Source of the DNA: an uncultured Lachnospiraceae bacterium
GTDB taxonomy: Bacteria; Bacillota; Clostridia; Lachnospirales; Lachnospiraceae
Reading direction: 5' to 3'
DNA length: 14,348 nt
Assembly: GCA_910577065.1 (NCBI GenBank)
Contig: CAJTLD010000028.1
Coordinates: 1-14,348, forward strand
Under the pieces are notes generated by a model. The model saw only the letters and a list, made by a program, of their open reading frames with translations, had not been told where the DNA came from and did no database searches. The stretch's first letter is position 1, and every line of letters starts with the position of its first letter. Position numbers and translations under genes: made by a program. Below are positions 1 to 6,978 of this stretch, piece by piece.

Positions 1-398
1 TACACGGATATGTTGATGATGTTTCTAAAATAATTTTTACACATAGACAATATAGTGAAGCACGTTGCAAGTATGCATCATTTTATAAAATATTAGATGC
101 TTTGATTCTTACGCATACATTTGTATTTCTTGGATGTGGAATAAGTGATCCGGACATCCAATTAATACTGGAGAATATGAATTTTTTATACCCGGGATGC
201 TTGCCACACTATTTCGTTACAGCAAAAGATACATATTCTAAAGAAATTGAAAAAAGTCTGCTACACAATAGAAATTTGGAACTTCTAATATATGATAATT
301 TCGATGGAACACATCAACAATTATTGGTTGAGTTGAAAGAGTTAATAGGGAAGGTTGAAGATAAAAGGCAAGAAATATCTTCTAAAGGAATTTGGTGA
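1..398 (+). CDS. SIR2-like domain protein, 3' part only
   Basis: The reading frame is open from base 3 to the stop at 396-398 and runs off the left edge, so only about 131 C-terminal residues are seen. It starts with a His-Gly pair and about 45 residues later has FLGCGISDPDIQ. This order (HG, short acidic stretch, then G-x-[SG]-x-x-D-P-x-I) is that of the SIR2_2 type Rossmann domain, where the His is the likely catalytic base and the GCGISDPD part lies at the NAD-binding core. Such proteins are NAD-consuming enzymes, often found in anti-phage systems. The DNA is AT-rich: 32 of 120 bases are G or C in 61-120 plus 241-300, against 36 of 60 in a piece of der (8581-8640). This suggests a different origin from the housekeeping genes. 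The N-terminal part and partner genes lie outside the window, so a defence role is inference. Confidence 0.8.
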   Translation, partial: HGYVDDVSKIIFTHRQYSEARCKYASFYKILDALILTHTFVFLGCGISDPDIQLILENMNFLYPGCLPHYFVTAKDTYSKEIEKSLLHNRNLELLIYDNFDGTHQQLLVELKELIGKVEDKRQEISSKGIW

Positions 399-418
399 TG
401 ATATCTTTACTATACCAT

Positions 419-447
419 TTGCCCGTAAATTTGCGTAGATTTATAAC
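419..447 (+). promoter_or_regulatory. candidate sigma-A promoter for the phosphatase gene
   Basis: TTGCCC (419-424), a 17-base spacer and TATAAC (442-447) lie between the SIR2-like stop and the phosphatase start. The -10 box has 5 of 6 consensus bases, the -35 box 4 of 6. Transcription would begin near 454. The call is by pattern only. Confidence 0.4.
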
Positions 448-461
448 GAATTACACAGATT

Positions 462-548
462 ATGGGTAAAAAATCAAAAATGAAAAAAGCGCCGGAAAGC
501 CCGATATATCAAGGTTTAAAGGCTTATGAAAGGATATATCCAAGATGA
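462..548 (+). CDS. possible 28-residue leader peptide overlapping the phosphatase start
   Basis: A short frame opens at ATG 462 with MGKKSKMKKAPES and ends at TGA 546-548, so that stop and the next gene's ATG (545) share the bases ATGA, an arrangement typical of translational coupling. The peptide is basic at its N-terminus. There is no convincing ribosome binding site before ATG 462, and the predicted transcript start is only about 8 bases upstream, so it would be translated almost leaderless, if at all. I do not recognise the peptide. It may be a chance frame. Confidence 0.2.
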   Translation: MGKKSKMKKAPESPIYQGLKAYERIYPR

Positions 549-1009
549 TAAAAATATTATTTGTTTGTCACGGCAATATCTGCCGCAGCACTATGTGTGA
601 AAGCGTTATGACGCATCTGGTAAACCAGCAAAACCTATCCGCCCAAATTTCCATTTCATCCGCCGCCACCAGCCGCGATGAAATCGGCAACCCGCCCCAC
701 TACGGCACAGTAAACAAATTAAAGCAGGCCGGGGTGCCCGTTGTGCCTCATCGTGCAGTTCAGATGACAAAGGCAGACTACGCCGAATATGACTATCTTA
801 TCGGCATGGATTCGGCCAATGTCCGCAATATGACAAGAATTGCCGGCGGAGATAAAGACCGGAAAATCTATAAGCTTTTATCCTTTGCGGGTTTGGACCG
901 GGATATTGCAGACCCCTGGTATACCGGTAATTTTGACGCAGCCTACGCAGATGTTTTAAAAGGCTGTACGGCGCTTTTGAAATACCTGCAAGAATCGAAT
1001 CCCTCATAA
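545..1009 (+). CDS. low-molecular-weight protein tyrosine phosphatase
   Basis: This 154-residue cytoplasmic protein has the usual length of the LMW-PTP family (EC 3.1.3.48), which also includes arginine phosphatases. The CX5R phosphate-binding loop is at the N-terminus: C8-HGNIC-R14-S15. C8 should be the nucleophile and R14 should bind phosphate. The general acid is D123 in ADPWYTG, the family's D-P-W/Y motif. Start ATG 545 is supported by GAAAGGA at 528-534 with a 10-base gap, and by the catalytic loop being only seven residues in, as in all members. Two small genes follow on the same strand after 57 bases. The substrate cannot be told from sequence: no tyrosine kinase (Wzc/YwqD type) or capsule gene is in view. 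Confidence 0.93.
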   Translation: MIKILFVCHGNICRSTMCESVMTHLVNQQNLSAQISISSAATSRDEIGNPPHYGTVNKLKQAGVPVVPHRAVQMTKADYAEYDYLIGMDSANVRNMTRIAGGDKDRKIYKLLSFAGLDRDIADPWYTGNFDAAYADVLKGCTALLKYLQESNPS

Positions 1010-1066
1010 ATCCAATCTGTCATACATCCGGCTTTACCGACATATCCTAATAAAAAAAGGATTTTT

Positions 1067-1420
1067 ATGGATCAGGAACAACTCGAATATACGCCGACTG
1101 CCTTTGACGTCGAAACACAATCCCGGAATATCCAGATTTTAAAAAGCATTATCCCGTATATGGAAGGGCCCAGGCAGCGGAATTTTGCAATGATGGTAAA
1201 ATTCCTTGAATTAAGGAACGTCGCTTCCCTCTTTGGCGCTCAGTCTGCTTCTTTAAGCATGTGCTCCACAGACGATCCTTCGGAAAAACGGATGCAGCTT
1301 TTAACGGATATCAAAAAGTTCTGCACGCCGGCAGAACAGGATTCCATTGACATGATGCTTACGGCAATGCAGATGTTTTCTTCCTATGACACGTTTTTTC
1401 ACACACCAACCCAGGAATAG
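1067..1420 (+). CDS. small helical protein of unknown function (first of a related pair)
   Basis: This 117-residue protein has no signal peptide or membrane segment. AAAGGA at 1056-1061 supports ATG 1067. It appears largely alpha-helical, with an amphipathic stretch (IQILKSIIPYMEG) and a C-terminal stretch in which TPAEQDSIDMML follows a helix of the form L-L-x-D-I. The latter resembles the corresponding part of the next gene's product (SPEEQRKADQLL), with conserved P-x-E-Q-x-x-x-D and a following L/M pattern, so the two may be diverged paralogues. It is 57 bases after the phosphatase and 16 bases before the next gene, which suggests one transcript. I do not recognise a family and assign no function. 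Confidence 0.72.
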   Translation: MDQEQLEYTPTAFDVETQSRNIQILKSIIPYMEGPRQRNFAMMVKFLELRNVASLFGAQSASLSMCSTDDPSEKRMQLLTDIKKFCTPAEQDSIDMMLTAMQMFSSYDTFFHTPTQE

Positions 1421-1436
1421 AAAGGAATGTAGCGCT

Positions 1437-1718
1437 ATGGATTTTGATTTTTTAAAAAATAATGAAAGCTTCAAAAATATCTCCCCGGAAAAAATTAATT
1501 TCCTGATGCAGTTTGCTGCACAGAACAAATCCGGCAACGCAAAAGAAATGTCCAATATGATCCTCGGGGCTATGAACAATGCCAAGAAAGAAGGCATCCA
1601 GTTTACGCCGAATGAAACAGACCTGATTATCGAAATTTTAAAACAGAATATGTCGCCGGAAGAACAAAGGAAAGCAGATCAGCTGCTGAGCCTGATGCGG
1701 AATCTGAAACGTAATTAA
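1437..1718 (+). CDS. small helical protein of unknown function (second of the pair)
   Basis: This 93-residue protein is predicted mainly helical, charged and cytoplasmic. I chose ATG 1437 because GAAAGGA at 1420-1426 lies 10 bases before it and because a longer reading from 1386 would run through the end of the preceding gene. The C-terminal half contains LIIEILKQNMSPEEQRKAD followed by LLSLM, matching the spacing of L, I, P-x-E-Q, D and L/M residues in the upstream gene product. The N-terminal half has EKINFLMQFA, which may correspond to the upstream protein's MMVKFLELRN segment. The pair could form a heteromer, but that is a guess. The gene ends 122 bases before a strong terminator. Confidence 0.75.
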   Translation: MDFDFLKNNESFKNISPEKINFLMQFAAQNKSGNAKEMSNMILGAMNNAKKEGIQFTPNETDLIIEILKQNMSPEEQRKADQLLSLMRNLKRN

Positions 1719-1721
1719 AAT

Positions 1722-1836
1722 AGGACATGGCAGCCGACGAGTGCCTGAACGCCCCCAACCCTTAAGGCCATCACCTGCGTTGATGGATGCGCGTTCCGTT
1801 GGAACGCTGAAAAATTGAAACTTAACATTATGCCAA
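1722..1836. other. gene-free stretch with several short perfect hairpins
   Basis: No gene is seen between 1719 and 1980. Inside are CCATCA (1768-1773) pairing with TGATGG (1781-1786) over a 7-base loop, and GCGTTCC (1791-1797) pairing with GGAACGC (1801-1807) over a 3-base loop. A second GAACGC at 1747-1752 could instead pair with GCGTTC (1791-1796), enclosing the first hairpin. This mutually exclusive pairing is seen in structured RNAs, but I match it to no known riboswitch or ribozyme. It could also be a 3' untranslated region or chance. Confidence 0.35.
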
Positions 1837-1839
1837 AAT

Positions 1840-1884
1840 AAAAAATGCTATGCAGTCAGTGGAGCTTTTGCATAGCATTTTTTT
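1840..1884. terminator. strong bidirectional intrinsic terminator
   Basis: AAAAATGCTATGC (1841-1853) pairs perfectly with GCATAGCATTTTT (1870-1882) over a 16-base loop. A T-run follows on the plus strand, and the A-run before the stem gives a T-run on the minus strand. It lies between convergent genes (the small-protein pair and the sialidase) and can serve both. Confidence 0.88.
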
Positions 1885-1936
1885 GTTCTGTTTATCCGCA
1901 GAACATCATAATTGTTACAATGTTCCCTAATGGACC

Positions 1937-1962
1937 GCTGCCATTTAAGGCAGCCTCTTTTT
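1937..1962 (+). terminator. second short hairpin with T tract
   Basis: GCTGCC (1937-1942) pairs with GGCAGC (1949-1954) over the loop ATTTAA, followed by CTCTTTTT. The T tract favours the plus strand, where it would back up the larger terminator. It sits 26 bases beyond the sialidase stop, so on the minus strand it may instead act as a 3' end stabiliser. Confidence 0.5.
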
Positions 1963-1980
1963 GCGTCTAAGCGGAATCAA

Positions 1981-4900
1981 TTAAAGCTTCAGGTTTTTGC
2001 TCATTCCGCCTGCGACAAGTTTTTTCAGAAATTCAGTCCGTTTTTTGCCCTTTTTCAGCGCCTTCGGAACTTTGACTGTCATTTTGGAAGAGGTTTTCTT
2101 AAATGCGCTGGCGCCGATTTTTTTCACGCCCGTACCTTTAAAGGTTACTTTCGATAATTTTTTGCAATTATAAAATGCTTTCGTTCCGATTTGGGTTACA
2201 TTTTTTCCAATGATAACGGAAGTCATTTTCTGGGCATTTTTGAATGCATTGGCTTTAATCTGTACAATTTTGTAATTGACGCCCTGAATATTTACGGTAG
2301 CGGGAATTGTAATTTTTGTGGCTTTTTTATTGGTGCATTTGACTGCGACCGCTGTTTTTTTAGCGGCGTTAAGTATTTTATATTGTACGTTTTTATAGGT
2401 TACCGTATCCGTCTTAGGAGCGGCAGGGGCGGCCTGCAAAGCAGCCTGTGCCTTTGCCAGTGCATCGGAAAGCCCGTTTAATGTTGCGGCGTCTGCGTCC
2501 TGTGGAGCGTTTGCTGCAGCGAGGTAGGCGGCTTCAAAGGCGCTCCAGGAACTTTGGGTATAACTTGAAGCACCGTTGGCGTAGGCGGCTTTTGCTTGTT
2601 CAAGCGTATCGTTTAACTTTTTCCTTGCCTGGGCCAGAGCGTTTTCTATGGCGGCAGCTTTGGCTTTATCCAGATTGTATTGGGCGGCGTTCAATGCTTT
2701 TAATACGTTGTAGACGTATTTTGACTGTTCTTCTTCCGACAGGCCGTCCGGCATTTTGGCGGTTGCTTTCTGGTAAGCGTTTTCAAATGCGGTTCGTATA
2801 GATGCAGGGATATCGTTTGGAATAGATGCGATATCCGCTTTTGCAGTCTGGATGGCTTTTGCAAGTTCTGCCTGAAGGGCAGATAACGGTTTTATCCTTA
2901 AATCGGCGGCTGTTTTTGCAAGCTCGTCTTTTAAACGGTACATTGTGGAACGGCTGGCATCTTTGTTCCAGAAAACAAGGTGGGCCTTTGCACAGGCTGC
3001 TTCAAATGCTGCTTCATTTTCATACAAACCGGGATATTCTCTCAGGTCTTCCATTTGTGCGAAGGCCTTTTTGTAAGCGTCCAAGAAAAGTGAAAATGCG
3101 GAAGCATAAATGATTTCCGTTTTTTTGTGGGTTCGGTCTGTCTGGCAGGTGTATTGCTTTAGCCCGTCTGTTTCTTCTGTGACTTCCGTCAGGATTTGGC
3201 CTTTGTCCCAGTTATGCCCGGCAGACAGAATAGAACCTGTTTCAATCACGGCGTTGCAGCTGTTGCAGATTTTGTCGCCGGAGTAGCCCATTGTTTCACA
3301 GCCTGCGGCTTTCTGGTTTTTTAATGTGGTTTGGGCATGGCTGCAGCCGGGAGCCGGCGCCGGGTGCGTTTCTGATACGTGGATATCATAAACGGCGCCG
3401 TCGATGACAGCCGTAGTGTAGCCTTCGCCGATACCGGTTATCGTAATTGTTTTGGCGCTGCTTAGGGCAGAGGGCTGGAGCAGTTTGGTTTTGACATACC
3501 AGCGGTTTGTATCAGTGACATCTTGTGTCTGCGCATATAAGACGGCTATTTTGCCGCTTGTATCCGGATAGGTAATCAGATAGCTTTTTCCGGAAACAAT
3601 TTCATTTGCCTGTTTATATCCGGGTATCGGAGAATCTGTGGCAGAGGCGTCTTTTTCAAACAGGGTAAACCCGTATGCGTAGTCTGCCCGTGTGCTGTCA
3701 TAGCTGTCGTAGGCATTAAAATTGGTTTCCTTTTTATAAAAAATAATATACCTGCCGCTTGGGACATTGGAAATCCGAAAAGTACCTTCGTCCGGCACAA
3801 TATCCATTTCTGAAGCCGTACTTTCATAAAACTCTGCGGTCTTGTTGCCGCTGTTGTTCAGATAAACGTTTGCGGCTTCATTTTTGATAGTCCATTTATC
3901 CCCGTTTGTTTTTGTAAATACAAACTCGGCTCCCGAAAGGCTTAAGGAATTGTTTGGCGTGGAAGAAAAAGCGTCCGAAAACGTGGAAGTTGCTGTTCCT
4001 ATGTGATCGTACAGGGCAAGGGAAGCGCCTTCCGTAACAGATACCGACGCAATAGAAGCGTCAGGCTGTATGGTTACAGTTCCTTCGCCTTCGTAGTTTT
4101 CTTGCGTATAGGTTCCGTCTTTTTCTAATTCCACCGGAATTTCAGACGGAAATTCTGAAATTACGCCTGTTTCGTCCACTGCGAAGCGATTGTAACGAAT
4201 GGCGCGGTGGTTTGGTTCCCATAAAAGCCCGATTGATCCGTCCTGCAGTTCGGACATGCAGGAATATACAAATGTGCCGTAGCCGCCTTGTCCGCCAGGA
4301 ACGGAAAACCGTTCGATGCATTCTAACGTTTGGTCTGCGTCTTCATTTACCAGTAAAGTCAGGATCTGGCCGTTTGCACGTACGCCGGAAGGAGCAGAAA
4401 CTAAAATGACCTGTTTGCCGTCAATTTCTCTGGAATAAGAAAGCGCGGACAGGTTGCATCCTCTGTGAATAGAAATATCTGTCTGTACCGGCGTTCCAAG
4501 CTGATAAGAACCGTCCGTCTGTTTTTTGGCGTCTACATAACAGAGATTTCCTACAGCCGCTTGGTATCCTCCATGCCGGAAAAACATACGCAGCGTGCCG
4601 TCTTTTAATTCCACAATTTCATTTTCGGACGAAGTGTCAATTTCGGTGCCGGAAACGGTCTCCATGTCTTCGGTACGGCGCCAGGACGCGCCGTTGTCCG
4701 TTGAATATATCATACTTGCCGATTCACGGCCCGGTTTCCAGTTATAGCAGCCGAGAACGATATCTCCGGAGTTTGTTGTAATTCCTTTTCCGGGGGAAAC
4801 TAAAAGAGCCTGATCGTTTTCGTCATCGGAACGCTTGATCTGTGTATTTAATATGGTGGGATTCTCCCAGGTACGGCCGTTATCTTTGGAAGAAACCATA

Positions 4901-5769
4901 AACAGATAGCCGGTTTCATATACATGGAGCGCGGAATCCCCGTAAAATACATTTTGCTGGATTATGGTATCGCTGTCTACCTGCGTTTGTGTTAATTCCG
5001 TTAGCGTTCCGTTTCCTGCGTCTGAATAGAGATTGTACCATTCGTCTATAACATACTCCGAAGGGGAATCGTCTTCCATACTTAAAACAGGTGCATATCC
5101 GTCCTCAAAATCGCCTACATAGTATTCGTAGTCTGCACCTTCGGCGTCCGGTCGGATTCTGGCTTTTGTCGTATATTCCGTCGTGAGCGCAAGGCGCCAT
5201 TCGCCGTTTACTTCTATAAATCCGGTCCCGCAGCCTGGAGCACGGAACCCGCCCATTGTAGTAACGCCGGTCGGGCATGCGTCTGCAATGCAGTAAATAG
5301 TGTTGTCCGGGCCCATCATAAGGGCTGGATCGATGATAGTAGTTGCGTTTGTAAATGCGTTCTGGCTGCTGTCCGGAAAATAAATCGGCAGGCTGTAGAA
5401 CCAGGTTTTGCCGCCGTCTTCAGATACGGACGCGATGGTATCAAGCCCGCCTCCGTCCGGGGAAGAGCCGTCTGCGCTGATTCGGTCATACCTGGCGTCC
5501 GCGGCGGCGACTAACGCGCCTGTTTCAGTGGTAACTAAGGCGGGGATACGGAAATTGTCGCTGTTTGCCGTTCCGGCAGGGAAGGGCTCGCCTTTTGTAA
5601 CGTTTTGGGCGCTTACGCCGACGCTTCCGGCTTTTAAAAGCGGTTCGGATTTGACGTTCGCCAAAACCGGAGCCGAAAGTACTGGAAGAGCAGAAAATGC
5701 CAGGGCATTTGCAAGGAAAAGAGAAAAGCCCCGTTTCCAGAGTTTTGAAATTGTTTTTTGTCTTTTCAC
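1981..5769 (-). CDS. secreted multidomain exo-alpha-sialidase (GH33)
   Basis: This 1262-residue exported enzyme releases sialic acid from glycans such as mucins. A Sec signal peptide covers about residues 1-38 (basic start, hydrophobic core, Ala-rich end). The GH33 propeller spans about 60-535: F-R-I-P with R74; R93; Asp boxes at S116-W123, S294-W301 and S356-W363; E382 in SENEIVEL; R398; R464; and the likely nucleophile Y502 before SCMSEL. The arginine triad and Glu/Tyr pair therefore look intact, with the acid/base Asp probably in 95-105. A propeller insertion lies at about 180-290. Next come beta-rich modules (540-800), a Cys/His stretch (809-881: CxH, C, CxxC, H, C, H), Ala-rich FIVAR-like helices (about 890-1115, clearest at 1069-1113) and a Lys-rich LRR_5 end (1122-1262). 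No N-terminal CBM40 or LPxTG anchor is obvious. The GTG start is set by AGGAGG eight bases upstream. Confidence 0.95.
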   Translation of the reverse strand: MKRQKTISKLWKRGFSLFLANALAFSALPVLSAPVLANVKSEPLLKAGSVGVSAQNVTKGEPFPAGTANSDNFRIPALVTTETGALVAAADARYDRISADGSSPDGGGLDTIASVSEDGGKTWFYSLPIYFPDSSQNAFTNATTIIDPALMMGPDNTIYCIADACPTGVTTMGGFRAPGCGTGFIEVNGEWRLALTTEYTTKARIRPDAEGADYEYYVGDFEDGYAPVLSMEDDSPSEYVIDEWYNLYSDAGNGTLTELTQTQVDSDTIIQQNVFYGDSALHVYETGYLFMVSSKDNGRTWENPTILNTQIKRSDDENDQALLVSPGKGITTNSGDIVLGCYNWKPGRESASMIYSTDNGASWRRTEDMETVSGTEIDTSSENEIVELKDGTLRMFFRHGGYQAAVGNLCYVDAKKQTDGSYQLGTPVQTDISIHRGCNLSALSYSREIDGKQVILVSAPSGVRANGQILTLLVNEDADQTLECIERFSVPGGQGGYGTFVYSCMSELQDGSIGLLWEPNHRAIRYNRFAVDETGVISEFPSEIPVELEKDGTYTQENYEGEGTVTIQPDASIASVSVTEGASLALYDHIGTATSTFSDAFSSTPNNSLSLSGAEFVFTKTNGDKWTIKNEAANVYLNNSGNKTAEFYESTASEMDIVPDEGTFRISNVPSGRYIIFYKKETNFNAYDSYDSTRADYAYGFTLFEKDASATDSPIPGYKQANEIVSGKSYLITYPDTSGKIAVLYAQTQDVTDTNRWYVKTKLLQPSALSSAKTITITGIGEGYTTAVIDGAVYDIHVSETHPAPAPGCSHAQTTLKNQKAAGCETMGYSGDKICNSCNAVIETGSILSAGHNWDKGQILTEVTEETDGLKQYTCQTDRTHKKTEIIYASAFSLFLDAYKKAFAQMEDLREYPGLYENEAAFEAACAKAHLVFWNKDASRSTMYRLKDELAKTAADLRIKPLSALQAELAKAIQTAKADIASIPNDIPASIRTAFENAYQKATAKMPDGLSEEEQSKYVYNVLKALNAAQYNLDKAKAAAIENALAQARKKLNDTLEQAKAAYANGASSYTQSSWSAFEAAYLAAANAPQDADAATLNGLSDALAKAQAALQAAPAAPKTDTVTYKNVQYKILNAAKKTAVAVKCTNKKATKITIPATVNIQGVNYKIVQIKANAFKNAQKMTSVIIGKNVTQIGTKAFYNCKKLSKVTFKGTGVKKIGASAFKKTSSKMTVKVPKALKKGKKRTEFLKKLVAGGMSKNLKL

Positions 5770-5777
5770 GATAGTGT

Positions 5778-5783
5778 CCTCCT
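5778..5783 (-). promoter_or_regulatory. consensus ribosome binding site fixing the sialidase GTG start
   Basis: On the minus strand this reads AGGAGG and lies eight bases before GTG 5769-5767. The next codons encode a typical signal peptide (MKRQKTISK), so the non-ATG start is well supported. Confidence 0.85.
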
Positions 5784-5802
5784 AATATGGTTTATAAGGT
5801 AT

Positions 5803-5831
5803 ATTATAAAAAATTTTTATTGTACTTACAA
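5803..5831 (-). promoter_or_regulatory. sigma-A promoter of the sialidase gene
   Basis: Read on the minus strand: TTGTAA (5831-5826), a 17-base spacer, then TATAAT (5808-5803), a perfect -10. Transcription should begin near 5796, leaving a leader of about 27 bases before the GTG. Confidence 0.7.
5820..5831. promoter_or_regulatory. short palindrome over the sialidase -35 box, possible operator
   Basis: TTGTA-CT-TACAA is a perfect 5+5 inverted repeat that overlaps the -35 element. A repressor could act here, but a palindrome this short in AT-rich DNA may be chance. No second copy was noticed in the divergent region. Confidence 0.25.
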
Positions 5832-5877
5832 CATAAAGTTGAAAAAAATGATATTTATTGTAATAACTGGTTTTGCC

Positions 5878-5906
5878 TTGACAGAAAAAAACCATAAGCG
5901 TATCAT
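5878..5906 (+). promoter_or_regulatory. strong sigma-A promoter of the JetD-like gene and probably the der operon
   Basis: TTGACA (5878-5883, perfect), a 17-base spacer and TATCAT (5901-5906, 5 of 6). Transcription would start near 5913, about 37 bases before ATG 5950. The -35 boxes of the two divergent promoters are only 46 bases apart. Confidence 0.75.
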
Positions 5907-5949
5907 AATGCCATATGCTGCAAAAGATATATACAGATGGGAGAATAAT

Positions 5950-6957
5950 ATGAAGCGCATTTCACTTGAACAGCTTATCCGGGAAAGCAAAGCCCCCACA
6001 TACCGGCAGCAATATCAATTTATCTGTCATAAAATCGAAACAAATCAGATAAAGCCCGTAAAAAATTCTCCTTTAAACGGGAAAACCCCTGCTTTGCATA
6101 CAAGATACTGGATTACAGAACCAAAACCTGATTATACGGATCTGATGGAAGAACTGCAGTTTCAGATTTCGCCCGCTATTCAAACAGACTACTATCTAAA
6201 CCATTTGGACGTATACCAAAAAGAGCAAAAGTGGGTCAGGCTTTTAAGCCGTTATTTCAAAAAACAGGGGCATGATAGTCCCGAACCTGTTTCTTTAAAT
6301 GAACGGAGTTTTCAAATTTGGGGGCGTGAAAAATTTTTGCAGAGGGAACAGGGCAAAAAGATTTTAGCCCACTGCGGCATATCCGTCGGGCAGCTTTTTG
6401 TGTATGAAACGACGGAGCCGCTTGCTTATTACTCGGCGGACAGGCAGATCCCGCAGACCGTTTTAATCGTAGAAAACAAAGACACCTTTTACAGTATGCG
6501 CAGATCCTTGTTTACAGGTTTAAAAAAGATATTTTCAGAAGAGATAGGAACCGTAATTTATGGCGCAGGAAAAGGCATCCTGCGCTCTTTTTCAGATTTT
6601 GGTTTTTGCGCCGAACCGCATATCCGTGCGCCGGAAAACCGGATTTTATATTTTGGCGATTTGGACTATGAAGGGATTGGCATCTACGAACGGCTTCATG
6701 CGTTGTTTTGCTCGGAGCACGAGATCGTTCCCTTTGCCGGGGCATATGAGGCAATGCTTGCCAAAACAAAAGAATATGGCATGGATTTTTTGCCGGAGGC
6801 CAGCGAAAACCAGAATCAGAACCTTTCGGGCCAGTTCTTCCGGTATTTTCCAAAGAAATCAACAGAGGCTATGGAAACCGTTCTGCGTGCGGGAAAATAT
6901 ATCCCGCAGGAAATTTTAAATATCCGGGATTGGCGTATGGGGTATCTGCCTGAATGA
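5950..6957 (+). CDS. orphan JetD-like (DUF2220) Toprim-fold protein
   Basis: This 335-residue cytoplasmic protein has a C-terminal half resembling JetD, the topoisomerase-VI-A-like nuclease subunit of Wadjet anti-plasmid systems. The Toprim acidic residues appear as E175 in VLIVENKD and D237-x-D239 in LYFGDLDYEG, in the order and spacing expected for metal binding. The N-terminal part (about 1-60, with IKPVKNSPLNGKTPALH) looks like a small winged-helix-type region that could bind DNA. ATG 5950 is preferred: GGGAG at 5939-5943 lies six bases upstream. An in-frame ATG at 5908 lacks a binding site and lies upstream of the predicted transcript start. No JetA, JetB or JetC gene is in the window. 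The gene is 21 bases from the DUF512 gene and probably heads the operon containing der. DNA cleavage is expected from the family but not shown, and its target is unknown. Confidence 0.78.
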   Translation: MKRISLEQLIRESKAPTYRQQYQFICHKIETNQIKPVKNSPLNGKTPALHTRYWITEPKPDYTDLMEELQFQISPAIQTDYYLNHLDVYQKEQKWVRLLSRYFKKQGHDSPEPVSLNERSFQIWGREKFLQREQGKKILAHCGISVGQLFVYETTEPLAYYSADRQIPQTVLIVENKDTFYSMRRSLFTGLKKIFSEEIGTVIYGAGKGILRSFSDFGFCAEPHIRAPENRILYFGDLDYEGIGIYERLHALFCSEHEIVPFAGAYEAMLAKTKEYGMDFLPEASENQNQNLSGQFFRYFPKKSTEAMETVLRAGKYIPQEILNIRDWRMGYLPE

Positions 6958-6978
6958 AAGGAGTAAAATCGCAAACAT

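Noticed and set aside
1386..1436. Longer N-terminus for the second small protein
   Set aside because: It would overlap the end of the preceding gene and lacks a binding site, while ATG 1437 has GAAAGGA at a normal distance.
1814..1821. ATTGAAAC, the ending common to CRISPR repeats
   Set aside because: It occurs once, with no repeat spacing or full-length repeat around it.
1981..2100. LPxTG sortase anchor at the sialidase C-terminus
   Set aside because: No LPxTG-like motif, hydrophobic segment or matching tail is present; the protein ends in a basic LRR_5 segment.
5758..5949. N-terminal extension of the JetD-like protein
   Set aside because: It crosses the sialidase start and both promoters; the added residues look like translated AT-rich DNA. 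ATG 5950 has a binding site and ATG 5908 does not.
5950..6957. A complete Wadjet (JetABCD) system
   Set aside because: None of the neighbouring products resembles JetA, JetB or the SMC-like JetC; they are a sialidase and housekeeping enzymes.
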